Below are positions 1 through 12,720 of a stretch of 64,000 nt of DNA, one piece after another. Position numbers and translations under genes: made by a program. Each line of letters starts with the position of its first letter. Positions within the stretch are counted from its first letter, which is position 1. This stretch comes from Nyssa sinensis (lineage: Eukaryota; Streptophyta; Magnoliopsida; Cornales; Nyssaceae), in contig CM018047.1 in the NCBI GenBank assembly GCA_008638375.1, positions 51,840,679 through 51,904,678 on the forward strand, read 5' to 3'. The notes beneath the pieces are model-generated. The model was not told the DNA's origin and ran no database searches. It saw nothing but the letters and a program-made list of their open reading frames with translations.

Positions 1-284
1 CTCTACTGTGAATTGAAGTTAATCATTTTCATGAAAAACTACAACCTGTAGTGCTACTGTAAGTTCAATTCATATCAAGCCTGAGCATATGACTCAAAGA
101 ACACTGCAAGTAACTGTTCAGTTGCTACGAAGTCAAAGATCATCTGCCTTTTTTCTGCCTTAGAGCACTTAACCATAAACATGTTTGCACACGCATGCGG
201 TTGAGTTCACCGGAATTGGTTTAAGAATATAAATTTAAATAGTCCGGATGGATTTGATTGAACTGACAAACTGCTTCTATGCAG

Positions 285-1793
285 GTCATCCGTAGTCTCA
301 TAGATCTTGAAGCGCTTCAGCCCACAGGAGACATGTCGTCGGTATGATATCATACTATACACCAGTAAACATCTAAAAGGACAGTGAAGGATATTCTAAT
401 CTATATGGTTTTTGGGAGCTCTTGTCCATCTCTGACAGTATGTTATACTTCTAGGTGAGAAGATCTGTGCAGTTTTTCTTGGATAATTTGTTAAGTCAGA
501 CACCCGACCAACAGCAGACTTTGGCTGCAATTGGTGAGGTATGTAAATATTTAATTAGACACTCAAAAATAAATTAAGCATATACTCGCGATAATTAAAT
601 TCGGGCGTGCTTGGATTTCCAACAATTATCCATTTATGTTTAGCATACATTTTTCTTTTCTTTTCAAATTCACAATCTTTAAAGGGCCATGACAAGGAAA
701 TGGGAATAGCAGCCATTGTCAAATTGCTGGTTAAAGTAATTTAAACAGTATCCATTCAGGATACCTAGAACTGATTTTTTTACCAATTATTGTGGTGATG
801 GCTCCCATCTTCTTCTGTGGTTCATGATGATTGTTTTGTATCTTCAAATGTATACTAAAGACAATAGAGCCATTAAATTTCCATGACATATATGCCCTTA
901 TTCCATGTGTAAAGAGACCTAGACAGAATTTTCTATTTAATACTTCTTTGTCACTAAATTACTGTCATTGAAGCAGTTGGATCACAAAAATTAGTAAAGC
1001 ACTAGCCAAAACAAAACAACAGTACCTTCAACCAGATCTAAATGGATGCACTAGAAATCAATCACAATTAAGTGACCCTTGGGGTGGAAATCAATGACAA
1101 TTCTTACTGGGCCAATTAGATGTGATAACATGGGTGGCTATGTCATTACTGTTAGATCACCAGTCTCTCTATAACCTTAAGCTTCTAGAGAATAGGCCAA
1201 CAATATATATCAAGCTCTTAACACTCCCTCTCATGTGCGACCCTAGACTCTCACGTGGAGAGGCAAAAAAATCAGAGACAAATGTGAAGTAGAAGAGAAT
1301 GCAAATGCAACCGGAGAATAAATGCAAATAGAGAAACTTGAACCCAAGACCTCTCACAACCAAGGCTTTGATACCATGTTAGATTTTGTTCTAAAATCTC
1401 AAGCTGTTAGAGAATGGACCAACAAATATTATCAATGATAAGAAACCAAGAGAGAAGATAGTATGTCATAATAGCACCTCGTATATTTTCCTCTGCCTGT
1501 TGTAGTGAACACACTGAAGATGTTGAGAATAATCCCCCTTATCTAAGCATGGTGCATATTTTCACCCGCTACCTGCTCTAAACATTTGAAGAGATGACAA
1601 GACTACTTGTTTTTCACTTGATCTTTATTTTTTCTGGTTAACTTGATCTTTCAATGACCCTACCAGATCTATAACTGGCATGAGGGATTTCTTTGCAGGA
1701 TTTATTTGCTATAGCAACAGATCAGCCATTCCGGTTTCCATCCACCTTTACCTTTGTACTTAGGGCATTTTCGACTCTCGAAGGTACTCTCTC

Positions 1794-1860
<67 letters not shown>

Positions 1861-4478
1861 ACCAAACACCCACACCCACAAAGACCCACCCCACCTGTGT
1901 CTGTAGTGTAGCCAGGTTTCTGATGGTCATGTAATATCTAGGCTCGGCTCATAATCCTTTTGAAAGAGTTGAAATTAGAGAATCTGGGCCAAGTTTGTTT
2001 TCATATTACATAATAGCATAGAAGTAATAAGTCTATCAGTTCATACTTCATACATTAAAATGGTACATGTTGATCACTTGGATTTTGTTGTTTTATCTGT
2101 TTGATGGTTGAAATGAAGATAAACAACTGAAAGAGTATTTGGTAAAAAGGAACAGATCTCCATCTAAGTGCTTGCTGATTGATTTTACTGTATTGTTAGC
2201 AGATGGGTGCATAGAGGTTTCTTTAGATGTTTACTAAGGTTTTTACCTATCATCTTTTACTTAACCACTTCCCAGTAAAAATATCAACGGCTATGTTAAG
2301 TTATTGATATATTGTTAGAATAATTATAATGGTCGTGATGACATTCGAGATCATAGGAACCCTTTTATTATCTATGCATCGTTTGTAATCATAATTAAAA
2401 TTTTGGGTGACGTACAATGTATACAACTAGTGAGTAGAGATTGATATGAGTGATTTTAGGGGGTGAACAAGGAAGAGCTGAAACTAGTATTTAATTTATT
2501 TTCAAGAACTCAACGGTCAATCTTTGTTTGTGACACCCAAATTGGGGGAGTGAAGTGAATATAGCATGAATGCATTATCAAGCTAGCAAATCCAACCAGT
2601 ACCAAATGAAATGGATGTTTTTAGTCGGCCAAAATATTGCCCCATTGAGGAAAAAATCTAGTCATGATAGGAACTAATTTGACATTGACAAATGCTCTAT
2701 TTATGTGGTCTATCCAAACTTTTTATGATTGAGTGGGTTTCGCATGACCATATCATGGACCAAATGGGGGGAAACCTTGTGTCATGATGGGAATTGATAT
2801 TGTAATACAAATTTGTAACTTTTTTATTCTTCTTAGCATTTTATTCTCACACACAATATTGGAACGGTCAAACGGGTGCAGTTGTAGAGAAGTTTGAGTC
2901 AGCTTGAAGTCTTCAATTGTTATTTCTATGGGAGGAAAAATGGCTTTGATGGTCATCAGACTACAGGTCACCCTTGCTTGGTGTTAATGATAGTTTATTA
3001 TCAGGCAACATCTTATTTTGGCAGCAGTTAAGAGCGGTCCATCCTTGAGGTTCTAAGAAAGGCATTTCAGAAATCATTATTGGGAGCACTAAATCTTCCA
3101 TCCTTGTTATCATGAAAATTTGGGAGATCTTGCAACTATGAATCATAATACTTTTAACAAAGTCTTCTTTGTATCTATATGAAAGGTTAAACAGTTCTAA
3201 AGCAGTGTGGCTTCCTTTGTTAAATGCTAGTAATTGCAAACACGGTGATTCTCAGGGGCATGTTGCTTAAATAGGCCACTACAAATCCTGTGGGTGATCA
3301 GTTCAAGTCCTTTTTTGGAGTTGCATCTGAACATAGATGGTAGACTTGGTGCTATAGTATTAGATGAACACTACCACCTAAGTGTTATTGTCCTCTTCTT
3401 ACCATGACTACTATCTTACAGGTATTGGCTACATACTGGATCCAGACTTTTCCTTTGTAAAGATTGCTGCACCATATGCACAGGTTCTATATTTTTGCCT
3501 GAAAAGTTTATCATGCATACATTTTTAATATGACAGCTTCTATTTACTGCTTTAGCAATGAAACTGTTACTTGCATCAAGGTATAGCTCTAAAATTGGTT
3601 CAAATGCCTACAGGAGCTGTTAGATATAAGACAGAAGCAGCGCAGTGGAACACAACTTGTTCAGGAAATAAGGAAGCAAGCTGATGATGTAGTGTATCTT
3701 ATCTATGTTCTCACCGTGCTTTGGTTCTTGGAAGACAGACAATATTGCTTCCTTTGATGCTTAAACTATTAAATTTCCATTAATGTTGACATCAAAAGCA
3801 CCCAATCTATCTATTTTCAGGCTAGAACATACACCATGTCCATGCCATACAGGGTCCAGCAGATAGAAGAATTTGTGAAACAACTTGAGTCGGGAGATTT
3901 GAAACTTCGAGTCAGGGTTCTCGAGGTACTCCAGCCCATAATATTTTTCTAAGGACTTTGACTTTAATTTCATAATTTAAAATTGAGATCGATGGACCAT
4001 AATGTCCTTGAAAATAATAGGGCATTTCTTCTTAGAATAGAATGAACCGTACTTGTACAGATAGACACTTTCTCCATTGTTAATATTATTTTTGTTTTGA
4101 AATTGCAAAAAATTCCTTTATCAGTCTGAAAGAGCAGCTCGGAAGGCAACAGTACTGCAAATGGCAACCATGTATACAGTTCTCGGTGGTACCCTACTAA
4201 ACCTTGGGGTCACGCTCAGCAATCAAGGCAATCAAGTTATTGCAAATGGATCATTTATTGGCGCAGGTGGTCTGTTTTAAATGTCTGAGATTTTCGTGTC
4301 ACAACGCTTCTGTTTCATGCTTAAGTTCAGCTTTATATATATATATATATATTGAATTTTGTTGCTGCTGCAAGGTGACTGACTCATTATGGTACACAAT
4401 GCAGGTGTTTTCTTGACACTCCTTATCAGATCCATGCAAAGGCTGAAGATGCTTGAAAAATTTGAGAAAATGATATGA
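285..4478 (+). CDS. ABC1K7: ABC1-like atypical kinase, chloroplast (ABC1K7/SIA1 type), C-terminal part, copy 1
   Basis: Seen: eight exons with GT-AG borders, at 285-341, 455-538, 1699-1783, 3422-3483, 3614-3688, 3821-3925, 4125-4266 and 4405-4478. Together they give 684 nt, an open frame of 227 residues ending in TGA. Phases agree at every junction. The product matches the C-terminal region of plant ABC1K7-type proteins: a segment with SVQFFLDNLL, then AIGEDLFAIA, SMPYRVQ, ERAARKAT, a hydrophobic stretch around TVLGGTLLNLGV and the ending KFEKMI. The N-terminal transit peptide and the kinase motifs lie left of the window. Known: family members are chloroplast-envelope or plastoglobule ABC1/ADCK-type kinases linked to oxidative stress, iron distribution and membrane lipid or prenylquinone balance. 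Exon 10 of the copy at 17267-27615 aligns with 285-341 but has one extra base; this copy keeps the frame, so it is the better candidate for the working gene. The family member number is inferred from overall likeness. Confidence 0.9.
1180..1437 (-). repeat. tRNA-like / retroelement-derived insertion in an ABC1K7 copy 1 intron
   Basis: The intron 539-1698 holds about 220 bases that the matching intron of copy 2 lacks. They are flanked by imperfect direct repeats of about 36 bases (1180-1214 and 1402-1437, both containing a TAGAGAAT-like core). Read on the minus strand it contains ACATGGTATCAA and GGGTTCAAGT, the second resembling an RNA polymerase III B box. A related block in the opposite orientation lies at 36850-37035. 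Element class is uncertain. Confidence 0.4.
1786..1861. repeat. Compound (CT)n(CA)n microsatellite
   Basis: About 50 bases of CT repeats run straight into about 22 bases of CA repeats, starting three bases inside an ABC1K7 intron. Copy 2 has a much shorter relative at 24481-24513, so the expansion came after the duplication. It causes a spurious open reading frame of serine-leucine and histidine-threonine repeats. Confidence 0.9.
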
Positions 4479-4652
4479 TTTCATACAGCTTGTAATGTCA
4501 TGATAGATCTCTCTTCATTTTTATTAAACCCATACACATGATAGCTGTATGCCTTGCACGATCAACACGAGTGAACAGGGGACATAATTTCTTTCTCCTG
4601 TATGTCACGAAAATTATATATAAAAATTGAGAAAATATTTGAAAATTGGTTC

Positions 4653-4668
4653 AATAAAATGCAATAAA
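4653..4668 (+). promoter_or_regulatory. Two poly(A) signals after ABC1K7 copy 1
   Basis: AATAAA occurs at 4653-4658 and again at 4663-4668, about 180 bases past the stop codon at 4476-4478. The spacing fits a plant 3' UTR end. Inferred from the motif only. Confidence 0.4.
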
Positions 4669-4879
4669 TCTCGTAATCATTGAGTACTTGTCCATCTATT
4701 TTTCACTGTACTTTATCCAGGTAAGTGAGCAACTTTATTTCACAACATGTATTGTAAATACCAGAAATTGACCAAGCAAGTACAAATGGAGCTGAAAACT
4801 TGTTAACATGTCCGTGATCATAAAAGCAGGACTATGATGAATTGTAAATGTATCGTGGGCTTCATCTACAAATACGTTT

Positions 4880-7800
4880 CTAACAACTGAGTGGATGAAT
4901 TATGATAATGATAAGGACCAACTCATCAACCTTGAATAACGAGTGATGTTAGGTGACTGTCCAATCTCAATTGTGTGTATTTTATGCATGTGTGTGAATT
5001 TCAAAACTACTCATGACGTTTAGAAATTTTTGGTTAAGGTTAATCTTGTTCAAGTTCAATTCAAGTTAGATTTAATAAACACGATTATTAATCATGATGT
5101 TGAATTGACCCGTGAACCTAAATTATTAAACGTGTTTGTTGACACTGACCTGTTTTGAAATTCTTTTGGAAGATATTTTTTTTTTTGCATCTATATGTAT
5201 TTTGATTTTGTTAATGTATTTGATATGAGATGAAATATCATTTCTTATAAAAGAATTTATTAATTTGAATTATTAAGGTTAATGCATGTTAAATGACAGG
5301 TGTTTTTTTTTTTTAATTTAAATTATAATTTGAATAAAAATGAATTGATTTGGCTATCTATATTATAATTTGAATGACAATAAGAATGAGACATAATTTA
5401 TTCAAACAAAGTTATTCGTGTCAAACGTGTTTATTAGCTAAGCATGTTTTTCGGGTCGTATCGGATCATTTTATTTGATACATTCTATTTATTAAAAAAT
5501 TAATTAGTAGGAAGTATCTCAAAATAAGTTCATATAAGTTAAGGTCCAAGAGTAAATATTGTGACTTCAAAAGTTTTTAGTTTTTGAATTATGTGACCTC
5601 AGGTCCAAAAGTGTTTTATTTTTTTAAATGACAAAATTAGCCCATCTTTCCCAATTGAATCTCGATCATTCATCAGAAAAAAATTTGAGGGATTTGAGAA
5701 GTTCAGGGATTGGGGCACCGGGAGAGATGGGAGTCTATTTGGGCACCAGCACCACCACCGCCAGCTAAGACCACCGTGCCATTGCCAGTCACCATTGAAT
5801 TAGCAACGGCAACCACCCCACCACTGTTGTGGCCGATGGAAATCCATTAGGAGATATGGTAAAAAGTCGATTTTTTCGCTTTGGTATTTTTCATACTTTA
5901 ACCATGGCGATTGGGGCTATGAGGTTTCTTCTAGTATTATGGCATAGTTTACAGGTAGTAGCATTAATTGCAATCATTTAGAGCCTGGGTTGGTTGAGTA
6001 CTATTATTGGCGTTATAAGGGCCCATGGGTTTGCTGTTAGGTGAAATGGGTCAGAATGTTATATCATGATTTGTCTGCCTTCACAAGAGGTCAAAACCAT
6101 CTGATCTACATCAATGGACTCAATTATATTGAAGGTTTTGTAATTATGCACCAAAGCCCTCCAAATAATTGGATGTTCTGACCACTTCCATACCCATCAT
6201 TGTGGATCCTCTAAGAAGCTTCAAAATCTTGACTGTTGAAGGTTATGTCGACTTGGACCTGTCACAGATTTGTAAGGTGGGAGAGGTTGATGCAGTCTAA
6301 GTGGATTTTGAAAACATCCAAATATAACACAAAACGTAGCATATAAAAGCCAACATATAATCTTACAGGCTGTTGGTTGATTAGCTGTAGTCTATAAAGG
6401 GGGTGGTGGCAGAGAATAATATGAATACCAAAAAAATTGCTCCATAGGAAACTGGTAATGGAAACTTGCACTGAAGTATCATTCTCTGTACAGTCTCTCC
6501 TTTAGAATATATAGATATGGACTCTTTACAGCTATACCTATATCATCAGATTGTCTATAACAACTAAATATGCCTACAGTTACATAAAGATAACAATAAA
6601 TAAACAAACTGAATGTAGTTAACCACCACAAATTGATGCTAATCTAAAGTCATCACTGAGATGGACTTTTGATTCTATCCGTGGACAATTTGAACTACAC
6701 TAATTCAAACAATGTGATCTTTTGTAACCGTTTGGTAGCTGAGAGTGTTTGAATTTTCTCCCTTATCATTATTCTCTGTCCAGATTTTAATTTTGTATTT
6801 GTGCTCTATGTATACTGTGTACACAATAAATATGCATATGTATAGGAACCTATAAAATAATGGGTTGACGATAATTAAGTAGTACAATCTTCAATTTTTT
6901 TGTTTGTTTGTTTGGTAGCATCTTCAAAAGGTTTTCACAATTTTTTTGGACAGAGAATTTTTAGACACAGAATTTTCTTTTTTGTTATATATTTTTTTAT
7001 TTATGTATTCTTTTTTCTATTTAATTTTTTTGTTTGATCAATGTTGGAGTATTACCACTTTTCTAATGAACAAAGATTGTTAGATACATTGTTAAAAACA
7101 CGCGTAATACTTTTTTTGTTGAAGAAATTTCTCAAATTTCTCTATTTTTGGGACAGAGACATTTCTCTGTCCATGTTCCATGGACAAAGAATTTTCGATG
7201 AAAATTCACTGTTGAAAAAACAAGAGTATTTTTGACAGAATTTCGTATGCAATATGAATCTTGTTTGATAGATCTCGATTTTTAGAGTCCAAATATATAA
7301 TTTTTATGAAAAACGTATTTATGTATTACAAGTTATTTATTTTTTAAGTTTCTAAAATAAACGAGTGATGACGTGCTAGTTCTTGGGCGCATGAATGGGA
7401 ATTTCACCACTTTCTTCTGTGTTTTCACGTAGAGGGTTATTCTAGTTAAGTAAAAAATGAAGGACTTCTTGGGTTAAGGAAATTTGATAGATGAACCCTT
7501 TATTAATTGAATCATGTTAATTTGTTTAATAAACAAGTTGCATTTGTGTCATAAAAGTCAACATAATTAGTTAATTCAATCGTGTTTAGGTTGACATTAT
7601 TTGCAAAAATGCATGTCTTGACACGATCCAAACACGATATGTATATTGAATTGTCACCACACATGAAATACATGAACCAATGAGATTGACGGCTAACATG
7701 TATTAAATATCCTATTCCAATGTTTGGAACATATCTAGATAAAAAGTCTGGATATCCTGTTTTATTTCAATTCTATACTCCTATCGATACAATTATTAAT

Positions 7801-9040
7801 AAAATCTTATGTGATATTAAATTTATATTCTTAATAATATTTTTTTCTGAGATTTTAGAAAAACTAAATTCTTAAAATATATTTTTTTAAAATATATGCT
7901 TAAAAAATTCAAAAACAAAAGTTAAGAACAATAGAGAGATATAAACACCACCGAGGCACCTACATTCATGCATTGAATTCATTATATTTTCTATGCGTTC
8001 ATACATCTAGTTTGAAAGAGTTCTTAAACATAAGTCTGATTCATTGTACATAGAGTCTGCAATGCTTCTTCTCTGTGTGAGACCACTTCATCTTAGGAGG
8101 CAGATAACGTCAAATACGAAGGGGTAATCTGTCTTAAAGAGATAGCGTCAAACGCTAAACTTGGACTGTAAGCCTTCGTGTCTGTACCAAATAGACACGA
8201 ATGCTCTATATAAACACCACCTACGCACCTACGCACCTACATTCATGCATTGAATTCATTACATTTTCTGTGCGTTCATACATCTAGTTTAAGAGAGTTC
8301 TGAAACATAAGTCCGGTTCGCTGTACACAGAGTCTGCAGTACTTCTTCTTTGTGTGAAACCACTTCATCCTAGGAGGCACATAGCGTCAAGTACGAGGGC
8401 ATAATTTATCTTAAGGAGATAGCGTCAAACGTTAGACTTGGTCTATTCCATCTTTCTGATTCAAAAACCTATAAGTTTCTTCCATTTCTATTTTCCTTTT
8501 GGTGAATTCTGTATACTATTTCTAAAACAATAATCTATTTCTAGTTTTTAATTCTAGAATCATAGCTTAGTTTTAAAACCTTAAAACATAATTAGTTTTT
8601 ATTCTCTGTAAATTCAAGTTCTGTATTTATAGAATACAAAAAATAGATACTGCATTTACAGAATATAAAAGAAAAAAAAAGTTCTGTATATTTTCAAATT
8701 ATTCTATTGCTAAAATAAAACGAATTTTATAAATAATTGATTAACATCAACATGAATGATAATATGTGGGAATTTATATGGGTAACATCAATAGAGGTTG
8801 TCGGAATTATTCTCCTCCCTCTTCTATATATATATTTTTTTTTTGTCATAAGAGAATAATTGAAGATTTTTATTTTATTTCTTATCCTATTACGTATGGG
8901 ATAAAAATAATATCACCACTCTGGTAGGATTATTTTTATCTCACACCGGTGGAATATAATTATAACTAATCACATCTTAAGTAAATATATAAACATAAAA
9001 TAAGATATCACTTATCTTATTCCACTCTCTTATCCCATTA
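4880..9040. other. AT-rich spacer with transposon remnants
   Basis: No convincing gene. It holds decayed hAT-like sequence rich in GACACGA and GGGTTGAC-type words at about 5030-5480 and 7490-7690, resembling the intact element at 61544-62192. A proline/threonine-codon-like CCACC run lies at 5740-5840, and a two-unit direct repeat at 7938-8442 is listed separately. An inverted repeat (GGATAAAAATAAT near 8900 against ATTATTTTTATC near 8930) suggests a small foldback element at about 8800-9040. Confidence 0.5.
7938..8442. repeat. Diverged two-unit direct repeat (about 225 bp per unit)
   Basis: Unit 1 at about 7938-8165 and unit 2 at about 8208-8442 align almost end to end. Both start ATAAACACCACC and share ATTCATGCATTGAATTCATT, AGAGTCTGCA, CCACTTCATC and GAGATAGCGTCAAACG. 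They differ by point changes and a small repeat of GCACCTAC in unit 2. The unit looks like part of a retroelement leader or LTR, but no coding domain is present to confirm that. Confidence 0.6.
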
Positions 9041-9043
9041 AAC

Positions 9044-9320
9044 CACTACAACAATTGTCGTAAATTAGTGACATTTCACATAAAATGTCGCACATTTAAG
9101 ACGTTTTCTCAAAAACGCCACTACATAAATGGCAGTTCCTTTAAACGCCATTTAATTTATAAAAATGACACTTTTAATTAACTGCCACTAATTAGTGGTG
9201 GTTTTCTTCTAAATGCCGTTAATTAACGGCGGTTGTTCTGAAATGCCGTTAATTAGTTACAATTTTTATTAGAATGCCTTCAATCAATGGCGGTTTTATA
9301 AACGCCGCACTTCTTTATTT
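9044..9320 (+). mobile_element. CACTA (En/Spm) transposon left end
   Basis: The sequence starts CACTACAACAATTGTCGT at 9044, the hallmark terminus of CACTA elements. It continues with many short subterminal repeats in both directions built on AAACGCCA and GCCGTTAATTAACGGC. Such subterminal arrays are where CACTA transposases bind. I could not find the matching right terminus, so the element is broken or its far end has diverged. A fragment at 12559-12720 may belong to it. Confidence 0.55.
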
Positions 9321-9756
9321 CTTAAAAAGTTGCCAATTTTATATTTGGTAAAATAAAACTTCCCTCTCACATTAGTTTAAACTAATTTGTGGTAGTTTAT
9401 TTTAATTGCAGCTAAATATTTAATTATTTTTTACTAAAATTTGTAAAAGAAACGAAAAGTCATGATTAATATATTAGGGTTTCCCGGCCTCCTGGGTTTT
9501 TATAAACGTGAACTTCCCTCCACATATCAAAAGACAATACCCTAACATTAACATAGATCCCTAAAGTCGACTGCGTCCCTCTCATCAACGCCAACTTCCA
9601 TTTCTAAGGTTTCAAAGTCGCTAACTTCCATTGCTAGGGTTTCAAAGTAATCGATCACACCGTTTGCAGAGTAGGTATGTAGAGAATAAACCTGTAAATA
9701 ACTTTATCTTTATCTCTTTCATCTCATTGTTTCTCATTCTCTGTTTGTATGTGTTC

Positions 9757-10900
9757 TACAAACGAGCAAGACCAACTACCAATCCAATACCCACTGCAAA
9801 CCAATGTTTTAAAACCCGGACCGGCTGATTCAACCGGTTGAACCATTGACCAGTTCATAAAACAGTCTGGTTTAACCGATAAAACCGCTTATAGTTCAAA
9901 ATCGTTCTAAAAATACAAAACCGTTAAAACCAGCCAGTCGGACCGTCGAATCGGATGACCCGGTACTGGGTCACTAGTTCACACCGGTTCTTATCTATAT
10001 ATAAAAGGCATCAAAAAAAGTCCAGTCCAACAAACCAAAAAAGGCACGGTCTCAGAAATTAAAAAAAAAATTGAACTATTTACCTTTTTGAAGTAAGCTG
10101 GAACCAACTTAATGAAGTCAGGAGCAGATTTTTTCACTTTTTATATTAAAGCACGTGAACTTCAATGCAAGAGAGTGTACTACAAAGCAGTAAAAGCAAG
10201 TTCCTGATGGTGTTATTTTATAGACCCTAATTTCCTACACTTTTTACTTCTTGTTCGGTGTGGGACAACAGGATGAGATATTCAAAGATTCAAACAAACT
10301 TCCTATTTTATGATCACACAATTCTTGCACATCTTCTCATCTATTCAATCTGGGACTTTTAGGAAGAGACCAACAATTTGCTTTTTTTGAATTTATAGAA
10401 AGGTAAAGAATGAAACTTTATTTGTGACTTCTAAATTTGATTATTTATTTTTATGAGGTTGGATTCATGAATAATTTGTCTTTAAAATTTGAATAATGCA
10501 ATCTTTATATTTAAATTATTTACTTTAATTTTTTTTAGATCATGTTTTTTTTTATATTTGAAATATTATTATACTACAATATTTGTAACATTGTATATTA
10601 TTTTGAATATTGTTATGTTTTAGATATTTTTAGGTTTAGTAAGGTGATAGTAAAATTTAAACAATTTTTTTTTCATATTTTTAATAATTTAATATATTAT
10701 TAAAATTAATAATAAATATAATTATGAGATCATGGTTAGATTCCGATTGACCCGACAGTTGAACCAGTGACCCGTGACCTGGTCATTTTTTTGGTTCGCA
10801 AAACGATCTGAGTTTCAAAACATTACTGCAAATGAGCAAGACCAACTACCAATCCAATACCCACTGCAAAACCGAAAACAAGACCGAGAAAGAACCCCAT
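9757..10900 (-). pseudogene. Broken first exon, synaptotagmin-like (C2-domain protein) N-terminus
   Basis: On the minus strand an ATG at 10900 opens a peptide beginning MGFFLGLVFGFAVGIGLVVG, a single membrane anchor of the kind that starts plant synaptotagmin/NTMC2 proteins. Upstream (10901-11020) is a CT-rich, 5' UTR-like stretch. About 40 bases of this exon are repeated on the far side of the hAT-like element at 9801-10824, where the second copy runs to a GTTTGT that could be the original splice donor. No C2-domain exons follow, so this is a captured or stranded promoter plus exon, not a working gene. Family assignment rests on one hydrophobic segment and is tentative. Confidence 0.4.
9801..10824. 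mobile_element. Non-autonomous hAT-like element, 1,024 bp, with 8 bp target duplication
   Basis: Flanked by identical ACTGCAAA at 9793-9800 and 10825-10832. The left end reads CCAATGTTTTAAAACCCGGA; the right end, complemented, reads AATGTTTTGAAACTCAGA, an imperfect terminal inverted repeat. Subterminal stretches are rich in AACCGGTT and GGGTCACT-like words, common in plant hAT relatives. There is no transposase frame inside. It interrupts the first-exon fragment on the minus strand. Confidence 0.7.
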
Positions 10901-12558
10901 CCTTTTTTCCCCACAAAATGTGAAACCAACCTAATTGATTACGGAACAAACTTGTTTTGGTTTCATAGATGATCAACTACTGGCGACAGAGCTTCTTCTT
11001 GTTGCGTGGGCAGCCACTTTAGAGAGAGAGGAAGGGAGGGAATTTTAATTAGAAAGAAATGGTCGGAAAAGAGGGATGCGTGTCTATTAATTAATGCTTG
11101 AGATTTGATTAATTTTTAATCTTTGTGGTGTGTTTGAGTTTGATCCGGAAGAAAGAAAGTAATCTGTTCTTTTCTTTTTGCTTTTCTTTCTCTTTCCAGA
11201 TTTTCATTTTCTATTATTGCCCACTTCAATTTTTATTTTTATAATGACCACTATATATTTTGGTTTCACATTTGTGCTTCAAAATTATTGTATAATCATT
11301 TTATGTGTTATACCCTATCAATTGTAAAAATCCCGTGATAGGCAAGTTGGTATAAAAGACGTTTCGTAAACTTGAAGGTCCCAAATTCAATTCACCACGT
11401 TTAATACTTATAAATTTTTTTGACCATCTCTGAATTAGTTTAACAAAGTTAGAATACCACTATGACAAAAAAAATAATTATAAATTTTGTAACACTATTA
11501 TTTTTCATATCTTTCGTTCATGTTATTTTATTTTATTTTTGTTTGGATGGTATTCGTTTCAAAATATTTGTAGTTACTAAAGGCCTTGTTTGGGGTTTTG
11601 TTTCGTGTGTCCAGATTGATTAAGCTGCTTTCATCAAAGGCTGTTGCAGGAACTGTAGGTTTTTATATGAATAGAAAAATTTTCATCACTTATATTTTTT
11701 TGTAACATTGTAAATGTTTCATTTGGTTTACATATACAGCCATCTATGATAGCTTTGACTAATGCATTGTCTTGAACTCTAATGAATTTTTAAAAGCCTA
11801 ACCCACGGGTCATATTACCATCCTAAGCATCAGAGACACAAACATATATAACAGTACCAAGGGTGCCCTTTTTTTATCAAGTCATTTACTGTTGAGGCAG
11901 AGCAATAAGCATTGTGGTGGAAGATGAAGTGTCAAATCCACTGTTCGACCTACAAAAATGTAACTGCATATATATATATATATATATATATTTTGTACCC
12001 TCTTGTTGATATACTTTCCAAAACCCTTGGGGGGTATCATATTGACATAATCTAGGCCCCAGTGGGGTTATTAAAAGTAGCCCCATTATACATATATAAT
12101 TGGTATGCGCCAAATGGACTTTCACATCACGTGGCTTCATATTTTCACCCAAAGATGAAGTTTCACTATCAACTGAATCAAATATATATTTACAAACTGT
12201 TTTCTTATGGTAAAAAAATAAAATAAAAATAAAAATACTAAATAAAGAAAATTATAAAGATTAAGACTGAATCATATTTCCACTTGATTGTTTGTCTATT
12301 ATATTTATTGTGCAAGGACTTGAAACTTGAAATAAATAAAAGACTGATAATTGATGTATATATAACTTTTGTTGATGGTTAGTTTTTTATTTTATTTTAT
12401 AATTTTTAATTGATGCATTCATTAAACCTTAGTTGATGCATTCATGCATTCATTCATTACAAATAAGAATTAAATATTTTATATTTGATTTTAGTGATAG
12501 CAATTTTTTTTGTTTTTTGTTGACAAGTATATATTTGTTATACTTCAGGTGATAATAG

Positions 12559-12720
12559 TTGATGAACAAACCTATGGATAAGACTTGGATCGATTTGGAA
12601 TATAGGTTAGATGAGTCATATGTCAAAGGGGATAATGCGAGTTCATATGTAAAAAACAAGATTTCTAATGAATCGTACACCGTTTATTGGTTCGAGTACT
12701 GGACAGGTATGATAAATTTA
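12559..12720 (+). pseudogene. Possible transposase-associated domain fragment (CACTA type)
   Basis: The frame starting at 12559 reads MDKTWIDLEYRLDESYVKG near its N-terminus, resembling the short transposase-associated domain at the start of plant En/Spm proteins (M-D-K/R-x-W, then R-L-x-x-x-Y-x-x-G). It is followed by a possible donor at 12707 and two short open stretches at about 12799-12903 and 12980-13026, then stops. No transposase core is present. It could be the inner part of the CACTA element whose left end is at 9044. The likeness is short, so this is a weak call. Confidence 0.3.

Noticed and set aside
1693..1911. Open frame over exon 1699-1783 running into SLSLSL/HTHTHT repeats
   Set aside because: Only the exon part is real; the rest is the CT/CA microsatellite after the splice donor.
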